A stretch of 64,000 nucleotides of DNA, from positions 2,728,001 through 2,792,000 of the forward strand of contig JAEUWY010000004.1 of the NCBI GenBank assembly GCA_022059125.1, in the 5' to 3' direction. Numbering within the stretch: the first letter of the stretch is position 1; each line of letters opens with the position of its first letter. Below, in pieces: positions 45,095 to 55,257 of this stretch. Both the position numbers and the translations under genes were made by a program. Below the pieces are notes generated by a model. It worked only from the letters and a program-made list of their open reading frames with translations. It did not search any database and was not told where the DNA came from. This stretch comes from Corynespora cassiicola. Lineage: Eukaryota; Ascomycota; Dothideomycetes; Pleosporales; Corynesporascaceae.

Positions 45095-45804
45095 AACAGC
45101 AGGCAGGTGACTGAATCAATCGACCCCTTGATGGAGTCATACGATTAGACGTTTTTTTATTCGCTTCTTTCCCACTTCTTGTCGCTGTTTCGGTGGCAGG
45201 AACTCGGGCCCCCAGGATTTTATGACATGTATACGTTACTCCCACCATGTTCCCCTCCTTCCTTCCTTCCTTCCTTCCTTCTTGTGAATAGTTGGGCATT
45301 CTAGAAACAGAGCCTCACGGAAAAGCAAAAATCACTGATCGCATCTGGCTGAGCATATGTTATACCCCGGGAATGTGGTGGAGGTTTTTTTCTTGCGATT
45401 TGCCTTTTTTGTTGTTGGGTTTTTCTTTCCTTCAGATAGAATGAATGAGTATCAGTTGGGTTCCAGAGTGTTGCACCACTAGCGCTGCCTGGGTGATTCA
45501 AAGTATCTTTCCACTCTTACATGAAAATGTCGCTCCAATCCTACTTTGCGCCTGATCTCGTGGTCCTTTTCATGAGACCAGTTTTTGATACCAACGGTGC
45601 AGGCTGACATGTGGCGTGCTCTACTATACGTGCTTAGCGTAGTACCCAGCTAGCAGCCCCAGGCACTTCGTCGCGTAACGTTTCCCGCGAAAACTCCGTG
45701 CGCGCCTCGCGAAAAACTTCCCCGCTAAAGCTCAAGCCGACCGACTTTCTGAGCCGCCGCCGCTGCCACCCATTTCCCGCCCACGCACCACGCACGACAC
45801 CACC
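45095..45804. other. Intergenic region, nothing but a CCTT repeat
   Basis: This is 0.7 kb between the glucanase stop and the Pus7 start, both plus strand. It contains six CCTT units at about 45257-45280. No other feature was recognised. Confidence 0.5.
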
Positions 45805-48340
45805 ATGTCGGCGCCCTCAGACCCGGATGCGCGCCCCTCGAAGCGTGCGCGCCTCTCCCCCTCGGCCGAACCGAGCTCTGCGACGGCCACGCAGGCCACT
45901 ACGCCCGCGGCGTCCCAAGCTCCCGCAGCTTCGAGCGCGCCCACGCCCACGACCGCCGACGACGACTTGGAGCGCGAGTCCCGCGCCGGAATCACAGAGT
46001 ATGTCTCGCCGAACAATCGGGGCTTCTCTGGCGTGCTGAAGAAGCGCTATGTCGATTTTTTGGTCAACGAGATTGGGAAGGACGGCGTGGTTGTTCACCT
46101 AAAAGACACGAGCGTCAAGCACAAGGAAAAGGCTGCTGGAATTGTTGCGGGAAATGGAAAGAATGCGGGGCAAGCAAAGAGTGGGAACGTCGGTGACGCC
46201 AAGCCCAAGGACACCCAGCAAGAGAAGTTTACGCTCAAGTTTGAGGATGAGGGGGATGCTGTGGAGACAGCTGCGAAGCCGGAGCAGAAGAAGCCTGCTC
46301 CTTCCTTCAAGTTTATTGAGGAGCCTGAACCAGACGCTGAAATGAAAGACGCCGACGTGAAGCCTGCAGAGACCGCAGCGGCTAAAGAAGAAGCAAAAGA
46401 GGGAGGAGAGGACCAAGTGAGTTTTGCCAAACCTCAAACATGGTTCAATTAGGTTAATATAGTAGATCTCAACAGAAGATCTCGCGACCCTCCACTCGAT
46501 ATTCGGCCAACAGGCGACCTCGGAGCTCCTGAAGCTCGTTAGGCAGATTCGCAAGCGCGTGGACATGAAGGCGAAGAACTTCAACGCAGTCATCGCACCC
46601 CCGATAGCAGACAAGGACACACGGACTCAAGCACATCAGTGTTTGAGGCGGATATTCCCCAACATGCTCGAGAGCTCCATGGAGCCCGATCAGTCTATCC
46701 GAATCAAGGCACTTCCACCTCAAGAGCGCGGTTCTGGGAACAGACGGGGCCAGAATGGTAGAGGAGGTCGTGATGGCGCTGATCCCGATCCTCAGCGACA
46801 GAGGGGTACATTGGCATGGGAAGAGAGGGGTGGGGAGTACCTGCACTTCACCATGTACAAAGAGAACAAGGACACTATGGAGGTCATTGGTTTCCTTGGA
46901 AGCAAGCTGAAGACTGGCACCAAACCTTTCAGTTTCGCAGGAACAAAGGACAGGCGAGCCTGCACGGTGCAGCGAGTCTGCATCAAACGCCAGACTGCAG
47001 AGAAGATGAGTGGACTTAACAAGGTTCTCTTCAATGCGGCGCTTGGCGATTTCGAGTACAAGAGACGCGACCTCAATTTGGGCGACTTGTTGGGTAACGA
47101 GTTTGTCATCACACTTCGGGATGCTCATTTTGAAGGTGAAGAAGGGTTGGACCATGCACAGCGCGTTCAACTTGCGAACGAAATTGTGGCCAAGTCCATC
47201 AATGACTTCTCTGAGAACGGTTTCATCAATTACTATGGACTGCAGCGGTTCGGCTCGTTTTCCGCGAGTACTGATCGCGTTGGCCTGAGGATGCTCCAGG
47301 GTGATTTCAAGGGAGCAGTCGACGATCTTTTGGCATATACCGACATTGCCCTCGAGGCTGCCGACAAGAACGAGGATAACGTGCTTGTGTCGAAGGATGA
47401 CAAACTGCGGGCAAAGGGCTTGCATATTTGGAGGACGACCGGAAAGGGACAGGCCGCTCTCGACAAGATACCCAAGAAGTTCTCTGCAGAGAGGAACATC
47501 ATCCAGCATCTCAGCTCAAAGAATAGCAGGTCGGGCCTGTATGACAGGAAGAACGATTACCAAGGCGCACTGGGCTGCGTTCCCAGGGCCCTTAGGCTAA
47601 TGTACGTTCACGCCTATCAGAGTCTCGTGTGGAACATGGCAGCGGGACATCGATGGAGCATGTACGGCGACAAAGTCGTAGTAGGCGATCTTGTCCTCGT
47701 CAACGAGCACAAGGACAAGGTCGCCGGCCCCGAGGCCATCAAGCGCGAGGGCGTCGATGAAAACGGCGAGATGGTCATCAACCCTGTCGGCGAGGACAGC
47801 GCCATCAAGGACGAGGAAATGTTCGAGCGGGCGCGCCCCCTGACTGAGGAAGAGGCCAGGAGCGGCCAGTACAGCATCTCGGACGTCGTGCTCCCCCAGC
47901 CCGGCTTTGATGTCGAGTACCCGAAGAACGCCACCGGAGCGTTCTATCAGACGTTCATGGCCAGTGAGAGGGGCGGCGGCCTCGATCCGTACAACATGCG
48001 CAGGCCGTGGAAGGAGGTCAGCCTGAGTGGCGGGTACCGCAAATTCCTGTCCAAACCCCTCAAGCCCATGGAGTACGAGATCAAGGAGTACGAGCGGGAT
48101 GATGAGCCCCTCGTCGAGACAGATCTCCAGAGGCTGGAGAAGGAGAAGGGATGCAAGGTCAATGGCGATGCGGATAGGCCGCCTATGGCTCCAACGGAGG
48201 GCCAGGAGGGCAAGAAGATTGCTGTCGTACTCAAGATGCAGCTAGCCTCGAGCCAGTATGCGACCATTGCACTGAGGGAGTTGATGAAGGCTGGTGGTGT
48301 TAAGGCGTTTAAGCCTGAGTATTTCTCGGGTGCGAGGTAG
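45805..48340 (+). CDS. pus7: tRNA/RNA pseudouridine synthase Pus7 (TruD family)
   Basis: Isomerises uridine to pseudouridine; the yeast enzyme is known to act on U2 snRNA, tRNA position 13, pre-tRNA-Tyr, 5S rRNA and many mRNAs. 828 aa, exons 45805..46416 and 46466..48340. The 49-nt intron uses the acceptor just before ATCTCAACAGAA, the only one that keeps frame and restores the conserved ISTEDLATLHSIFG segment; later AGs shift frame. The N-terminus is disordered. The early conserved block GFSGVLKKRYVDFLVNEI is followed by an acidic/Lys-rich insertion, typical of eukaryotic members. The catalytic motif FAGTKDRRACTVQ holds Asp366, the nucleophile by family knowledge. The NYYGLQRFG motif and the TruD insertion domain follow. 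Length exceeds yeast Pus7 (about 676) mainly by the N-terminal and internal insertions. Confidence 0.95.
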
Positions 48341-49205
48341 AATAGACAGTGTGTAGCACAGTGAGCGTCCCATCATTACGGGTCGAGAGCTTCTGTCCAA
48401 AAAAAAAAAAAAGATGCTGGCGCTGGTGCCGAATGGAAATGGCAAGTGCGCCTTCAGTGCCACTTGACTTCGTTTCCCCGCTCTGCTTTGTGTACGCCCC
48501 ACCCGTCTTTGCTTGCATGACCCTCTTATCGTATCGCTCTCTCTTTCGGTTTTTCTTTCATGCTGTTACTTGGATCAATAATCCCGTTTCCGTGTCCAAC
48601 GTGGAAGCAGCGGGCCGAAGGGCACGACGGTTGTTTCGTGGTGCAAGATGGCATCTACTTGTGTCTGCATCAAACCCAATAGCCAACAGATGGCCACGGA
48701 GGGTGCCTCACATCGGTCCATTGTATCCAAATTCGCCATCTCCTCCCGATTGGTCATAGGCTTCGGTAGCAACGTCCGGACCATGACCAACCTGTTAGAT
48801 TGTGTGGGACGAAACGCCCGGAGGATTTGAAACTCCAAAGTGAGTTGCGAGTCTACTGGTATGCCCGTGAGTAACATGTTCAGTCCTCCTGTGGCATATG
48901 TGTCTCAATCTTATTTGATCTTTGTTTTGAATTTGGAGCGACATGACTAAATTGGTGAAAGGGCAGAGATACTGATCGCGTGAGCACTTTGTTCTCTACG
49001 GACACGATCGTGATTTTCTCGTACTCTCCTCTCAAGGAAGGAAGCACGCCACAAAACGAGTACACAGAAGGGCGTCTCATGCTCTGAAGACACAAAAAGT
49101 TCTCTATGGAAACTCACCTGCTAATAGCTGTTTTGTGGGATGTATCTCGTTGCACTCGCCAGTCGTTTATAACTAGCTCGGTACAGGGCCCCGGGTTAGC
49201 CCCTC
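48341..49205. other. Intergenic region at the edge of the less GC-rich block
   Basis: This is 0.87 kb between Pus7 and the HET relic. A poly(A) run is at about 48400-48412. From about 48.9 kb base composition becomes visibly more AT-rich and stays so to about 53 kb. No gene was recognised. Confidence 0.5.
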
Positions 49206-52200
49206 ATGCCAGAGTTACAATCTCCTACACATACTGCTTCCCACAGCACTGCCATCCTATATGAATACGATATGAGTTCAGCAGACGAATCCGATATAGA
49301 CCTTTCAGCAAGTCGCCCGCGTCGCGCAGGCAAAACATCACAAAAGCATTGTGGCCAATGTCGAAGAGAAAAGGAAGAACGCGAAGACAAAAGGCGCTTA
49401 GAGATCCGAAAATATGAGAAATACCAATACGAGCTGCTCATAAAGACTCGCGGCGCAATCCGATTGCTGAAGCTTCAGCCCAGCAACGATACGAATCCTG
49501 ACATCGACTGCGAGCTCATCACCCAGCCTATGGGCGAGTACCAGAAACCTTACAAGTATGAGGCATTATCGTGGTGCTGGGGAAAGGGCAAGAAGAACGA
49601 ATACGTTGGCATTCGTCACGGCCGCAAAATATACAGAATGGATATCGCATCGAACTTGTTTGATGCTCTGAAAGCGCTTCGGCGTCCTGGGAGAGATCGT
49701 TACATATGGGTCGATGCAGTCTGTATTGATCAAGAGGATGTTGACGAGAAAAATCACCAAGTGGAAATGATGTATGACATATATGGTAACGCCGACAGAG
49801 TGTGTGTCTGGTTAGGCAAAGAGGACTAATCTAGCAAGAGAGGCCTGAACTTCATCAAGAATAATGTCTTGCAACTGCAGCAGTTTGATGACTTGATAAG
49901 TAACGAAGAAGCGGGGGATAACTGGCGTGCCCTCCTCGAGCTTATGCAGAGACCCTGGTTTTCTCAAAGATGGGTCGTGCAGGAGAGAGCACTAGCTCGG
50001 ACCGCAACAATCTACTGTGGGTCACAGAAAATCTCATGGAGCAAGTTCGCTGTAGCCGTGGAGCTCTTCGTCGAAGTGGAGACAGCTACACACCGCCTAT
50101 CAGAAGTCATGAAGAAGTCACTAAGAGATAAACATGTGCCTGGATTATTCGAACATGTTTCTGCGCTTGGAGCAAGCCTTCTCGTCGATGCCACCGACCA
50201 CCTATTTCGAGATTATAAGGAAGAGCATCGATCGCAGATCTCACATACCACCGACGACAAGGACTCTGATTCAGGATTTGGATCGGAGTCTGAACTAGAC
50301 AAAGCCCAGGCAGTGGAAAGTACCAAAGGAAACAGGAATGCAATGAACAAGAGTAGCATGCGGCCACTGTTGAGCCTGGAGTATCTTGTTTCTACTCTTA
50401 CCATCTTCGAGACATCCGTTCTGCATGGCACAATTTATGCTTTGCTTGCTATATCTAAAGACACTACCCCGAGAGCTGCCCTGCCAGATCATACGCCCCA
50501 GAATTGGCTGCATATGCCCGAGATGGCCTCGAGGTCTTCACCCAGAGGAAAAAATACAACGTGGACTACGAACTTCCATACGTAGACGTGTGCAGGGAGT
50601 TTATAGAGTTCTCTATCCGTCGTTCGCTCTCCATTGATCCAAGCCAGGCACTAGATGTTATCTGCAGGCCATGGGCTACCGAGCAGAAGACGCTTGATGC
50701 GCTGCTACGAAAAAAATGAGAAGAAAAAGCGCGAAGAAGAGAAGGAGAGGCTCCAAAAAGAACAGCACGAGAGAAAGATAGCGAGAAGAAGACGCGCGGG
50801 ACTAGGAGTTAAAGATGGAGAGGGAATGTCTGAGCAGAATACAAATTTTCGTGCTGAATCAACAGGATCAAGTAACGTTCAGCCGCATAGGGACGATATT
50901 TTTGATCGTCGAGATCTCCTTCTTCCATCATGGGTACCACAACTCTCAAATGCGCCCTATGGTATGCTGAGCGAAGCTGGCATTCCTGGTCTCAAAATGA
51001 GTAGAAAGAATGCCGATCCATTAGTGAGCCTCTCAGGCTCTACGCAGCGAACGTATTCGGCAGCAGAAACCAAGAGTATTGACACAAGAGCTTTGAGATT
51101 CCGCAAACGGGTCAACCTGGGTCACTATAGCATGTATGTCCGGGGCTTCACTCTTGACAGAATTGTGAAAGTTGAAGAGGTGTCGCGTAATGGACAAATT
51201 CCAAGGGAATGGGCAGAATTGAGCGTCTGGTCAGACATCAAAGAGCAGCAACCCCCCGAGGCATTTTGGCGCACCTTGGTTGGAGATCGGGGCACAGACG
51301 GCAGAAATCCGCCGGTGTACTACTCGCGCGCTTGCAAAGAGTCTTTTCTAAAGGGTGAATACGAGGCTGGTGCGGTTGACACTTCTGGCTTGATAAATTA
51401 CGAACAGAACTCAGTGGTCTCGCAGTTTTGCCGGAGAGTGCAAACCGTGATATGGAATAAAGCCCTGGTAAAAACGGAAAAGAATCGGCTTGGCTTAACT
51501 AGAAATGATGTCAAAGAAGGTGACTTCATTTGCGTATTGTATGGGCTGAGCAACATAAAAAACGGAAGCATGCTGAGATGGTTCGTTATCTAGGGTGTTG
51601 GTATAAATGGAGCAGATGGGGCTGGAAGATGGGAAAGTCTACCGCCAAAGTTAATCGGCAACTTAAGGAATTCACAAATCACGACTTCTCGGGAGAAAAG
51701 AAGAGTAGGCTCCGGTTCTCACATAAAAGCCAGTTTGTTGAAATTCGTCGACTGTTCCGCAAGTGGAGGTGTGACCAGAGCGAGAAAGAGTGGCCGAAGA
51801 TTTTTGAGAGACTGGTCGAAAACCACATGCGTCTTTTGGGCATAGATAAGGAAGATCTGATACCTGCATTGGTGGACAAAGAAGTAAAAAATCCCGATAG
51901 TATTAGACTGGCAAGTGATAGGACTATCACAAAATATTTTGACTGGTGGGATTTCGAGTTGCAGCTGAAGTTTGGGCGTCACTGGAAAAGAATTGTTCAA
52001 GCAAGGAAGGAGCAAATGGAAAAATAATGCAAGCTGAGAGCTATTGGGAGAGCGAAGGAGGAAAATGCTATCGCTTTTAAAGCGTTTGAGGCAAGGAAGA
52101 GATAGGGAAAGTGGATCGAGAGAACGAACCCTCTGCAGAGATCTCCAGAGGACAGAAGCAACAATGATTCTCCTTTGGGTACAGGGATTGCGTTCCAAAA

Positions 52201-52829
52201 TCTGCCAAAATCTGCTGAGCCCTTGCCCTCGTCTTGTAATGAGCAACACGAACCGGATCTCACTGGAAAATTACAGATGGATACTGCCCAAGCCATAATA
52301 AACACAGCTTCTGGGCCAGAGGAAATCATACACAGTTCTTCGAACAGGATTTGCGAATCGAATGGCTCCCTTTTTGTGACTCCTCCAACAGGCAAGACGA
52401 GTTCTCAAATCTGATCAAAATGGTCCAAGCGAAGATGGATCCGGAAATACTGTGAATAGGTCTTGGATGATTCGACGTGATTGTATACGTGAATCAATGG
52501 CTGACTTAGGTGGGGTGACATTCAAGTCTTCGAATATCATGAGAAAGGAGGTAACCCAAGAATATCTTATGACGGACGAGCAAATCGCGCAGCGCAGCGA
52601 GGATATGAAAAATTATTTGCGAGGTACGAATGATGGAACTGAACGATTTTATTACTCTCCTTGGAAAATGTTACATCCACGGGATGATGGATGGAGAAGC
52701 CATGCTTTATCAGAACGAGGGCGGCCAGCACAGGAATGGCAGCATTCCGTCAACTGTTTTCGAAATTCGATGAATCGTCTTACTTTTCTTCATATATCTC
52801 TCTTTTTCTCTCTCTTTTTTATGAGCTAG
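49206..52829 (+). pseudogene. Degenerate heterokaryon-incompatibility (HET) domain gene
   Basis: Relic of a large HET-domain protein; intact members are regulators of non-self recognition cell death in filamentous fungi. The HET domain is clear: KYEALSWCWG, then RYIWVDAVCIDQEDVDEKNH and MYDIYGNADRVCVWLG. Downstream family segments also remain readable: WFSQRWVVQERALA, DVCREFIEFSIRRS, NPPVYYSRACKESF, NSVVSQFCRRVQTVIWN, FDWWDFELQLKFGR and FYYSPWKMLHPRDDGW. They lie in different frames. Lesions seen: in-frame TAA at 49827; a frame change between about 50455 and 50510; another near the A7 run at about 50709-50715; a frame change or TAG at about 51540-51591; TAA at 52025; TAG at 52103; and a frame change near 52400. 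No splice sites explain the first stop. Composition is more AT-rich than neighbouring genes. Sequencing error could account for a homopolymer slip but not for all the lesions. The 3' limit is uncertain. Confidence 0.85.
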
Positions 52830-53441
52830 AGCATTTATACGCATAAAAATATGTTTCTGCAAGTGACTACATCTTGAACATCCACGATCAATGTTTCCAT
52901 GACGGACTGCGCAGACGAGAAATACTGCGAAGATGAGGAATTAACACATGAAATTCGGATACATGCTTCCTGCATCACGGCCAAGTGCGGCAATGTACGA
53001 TCAATCTCATCAACGCAGCGGCCAAATCCCCAAGTGCGGATGGTTTTCCTTTCTCGGACCGACATTCAGCTCCCCTGCACTCCACACATTCACCCGCATA
53101 CAGCGGATAGTCTAGCCCAACCCAGCAGGTCCCAATCCGAAACGGCTCCAACAGCTGCACGTGGCCGCGGGGAAGGTCCCAAAACGACTTGACTCGCTGA
53201 CTTTCCAGAATGATGTGTCTATGCGCCAAGCTGCGGGCTAATCCAGACATCTTTGATGGGATTCGACAGGTACGCCGTAGGGCAGTGATACCGGCAATGG
53301 CGGGCTTGATATGCCTCGCCAATTCTTCTGTTTCGGGCAGGCTAACCCCGCCTGCCCAAACGTGTGGTACTCTGGCGCGGGAGGTGGGTTGATATAGGGC
53401 AGGAGAAGGCCCGGTAGCTTTTGGCGTGCATGGTCGAGAAA

Positions 53442-53447
53442 CCGAGG
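53442..53447. promoter_or_regulatory. Distal CCGAGG box (FarA/CTF1-type site)
   Basis: CCGAGG is the reverse complement of CCTCGG, the core known to be bound by the FarA/FarB and CTF1 fatty-acid-responsive zinc-cluster activators, whose targets include cutinases. It lies about 230 nt upstream of the cutinase ATG. A 6-mer alone is weak evidence; the pairing with a second copy and the target gene strengthen it. Confidence 0.45.
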
Positions 53448-53542
53448 ATGTTTACCAAAGGTACAGTCTCGACTGCGGAATGCGGGGCTGCAATTGAGAA
53501 GTGGAAATGAGCATTGGGTGGTCAGCGAGCGGACACAAGGTT

Positions 53543-53548
53543 CCGAGG
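53543..53548. promoter_or_regulatory. Proximal CCGAGG box (FarA/CTF1-type site)
   Basis: This is a second CCGAGG, in the same orientation and 101 nt from the first. It is only about 7 nt upstream of the TATA-like element and 128 nt from the cutinase start. The placement is right for a proximal activator site. Confidence 0.5.
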
Positions 53549-53554
53549 GGGAGG

Positions 53555-53561
53555 ATAAATA
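53555..53561 (+). promoter_or_regulatory. TATA-like element of the cutinase gene
   Basis: ATAAATA lies 115 nt before the ATG. That leaves room for transcription to start at about 53590 with an 80-90 nt leader, a usual fungal arrangement. Confidence 0.5.
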
Positions 53562-53675
53562 CTGCGTGAGCCTTCACGTCTACGCAATTCAGCACTCAGA
53601 GGCCCGCGCAGTGTCTTTCGTTCTTCAAGCTACCATCAAACTTTTGTAGCGGTACTTTCGCTCCAGCCCGTCAAG

Positions 53676-54526
53676 ATGAAGGTCTCTGTCTCGTCCATCC
53701 TTTCTGTTGCCCTCCTCGTCACCCCTTCTCTTGCCGCTCCGGCCCCGGCCGCTGCCGGATTTCCCATCACTGAGCTCGAGTCTGTTGATCTTGCTCCGGA
53801 AACCAGCGCCATCACCAAGCGTCAGTACAACGGCAACACGTACAACCAGCTCACTGATGGAACTGCCTGCCGTCCCATCACTGTCATCTACGCCCGCGGT
53901 ACCACTCAGCAGGGCAATGTTGGAGACCCGCAAGCTGTCGGTCCCCTCTTCTTCAACCAGCTTGCCAGCCGAGTTGGAGGTACCTCTCAGCTGGCCATCC
54001 AGGGTGTAACCTACCCAGCCAATGTGGCTGGATTCTTGCAGGGCGGTGACCCAGCTGGAAGCACGACCATGACCAACCTGATTAGCCAAGTACGTACAAC
54101 CGTAATATGCCCGACAGATCTCGAGCTAACGCGTAAATTTTTCTCCCATCCAAAAAGGCCGCTTCTAGATGCCCCAACACCAAGATCGTGCTCAGCGGCT
54201 ACTCCCAGGGTGCCCAGCTGGTGCACAATGCGGCTCAGAGGACGTCGGCGGCGAACGCTGCGAGGGTTGCTGCTGGTACGTCGACCGCTAACGCTTTCTG
54301 GGCCGTCCGCCCTATCCCTTTACTTGTGAGCTAACCGTTTTCAGTTGTCGTCTTTGGAGACCCGAAGAGGGGCCAGTCTTTCGGAAGCATCGCCTCTTCC
54401 AAGATCCTTACCATCTGCCACGATGGCGACAACATCTGCGAGGGTGGCATTATTATCACGTCTGCTCACACCAACTACCAGCAGGATGCCCCCGCTGCTG
54501 CTCAGTTTGTCGCCGCCAGGGTTTAA
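53676..54526 (+). CDS. Cutinase (CE5 family)
   Basis: Secreted serine esterase of carbohydrate esterase family 5, which hydrolyses cutin polyesters and short-chain esters. 237 aa, exons 53676..54089, 54158..54275 and 54345..54526, all GT-AG and in phase. The signal peptide (about 1-20) is followed by a short propeptide ending Lys48-Arg49, a Kex2-type site. The mature enzyme has RPITVIYARGTTQQGNVGD, the nucleophile elbow GYSQG (Ser154), the CHDGDNIC segment with Asp206 between Cys202 and Cys209, and His219 in the AHTNY motif, so the triad and the family's second disulfide pair are present. Cys65 and Cys143 fit the first disulfide. An acetylxylan esterase of the same family is the main alternative. 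Upstream CCGAGG boxes suggest induction by fatty acids or cutin monomers. The reading frame is intact, unlike the HET relic next to it. Confidence 0.93.
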
Positions 54527-55257
54527 GCTGGCAATTGGGTTTTTCTGGGTAGGACGTTTTGATGGTGATCGTAATTTCGATTCTGGAAAAAAAAATCTAG
54601 GCAGTTTGAATGCATTCATGATGATTACTCTTCATATTTGACCGCACGTTCTCTGCTTGGAAATGACAAATGCGAACCCCTGTGCACGGGGACTACCCCA
54701 CTGAAAATAGACCCTCAAAAGGATTCAGGATCTGGACGACATGCCTTCACGTTTGTGCCAACTTGGTCCTCACATGAAAAAGAAGTGATCAATACTCAAG
54801 TATCTGACTGAGCAAATGATCTTTTGGATACTGTTGAATATTCTCAATGCTACGCTCTTAATTTAGTCATCAGAGTATTCAAAGGGGTCACAACCATCCG
54901 GAATATCACAGGAAGATGGAAGAATTCGTACGGTCTGACAAATATTAGATTTATATTAATGCACAATTCTTCATTTACAATGCGACCAAGCGCCAGTAAA
55001 TGTACGAAAGCGATGCTGATGTGCCAGTGTATATTCCAGTATACCTCTAGTTGTTCGGCACTCACATATTTTTTTGAGCGGCGAAATGCTATGACAGGAT
55101 GTGGCAACAGAATGCTAAACAAAAGTTGAAAACACGCAAAAACGGACATGTGTTAATGCAAATGCTCAAGATCCAATTTGAGTATCGAGCGTGCGCACAC
55201 AATATGTAGCCATCAAATGTCTATTGTGTCTGCATAAGAGGCCATGCGATTGATGCA
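54527..55257. other. Convergent intergenic region, nothing recognised
   Basis: This is 0.73 kb between the cutinase stop and the 3' end of the minus-strand 1017-residue gene. It is AT-richer than average. An alternative last exon of the 1017-residue gene could lie at its right end (about 55140-55220). Confidence 0.45.

Larger units (their letters stand above)
52830..53675. other. Cutinase upstream region
   Basis: This is 0.85 kb between the HET relic and the cutinase start. The proximal 250 nt hold two CCGAGG boxes and a TATA-like element, described separately. The distal part is AT-rich and has no recognised gene. Confidence 0.55.

Noticed and set aside
49800..49875. Possible intron removing the first stop of the HET gene
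   Set aside because: No GT-AG pair in this stretch removes the TAA while keeping both the VWLG motif and the downstream frame, and the further lesions downstream remain anyway.
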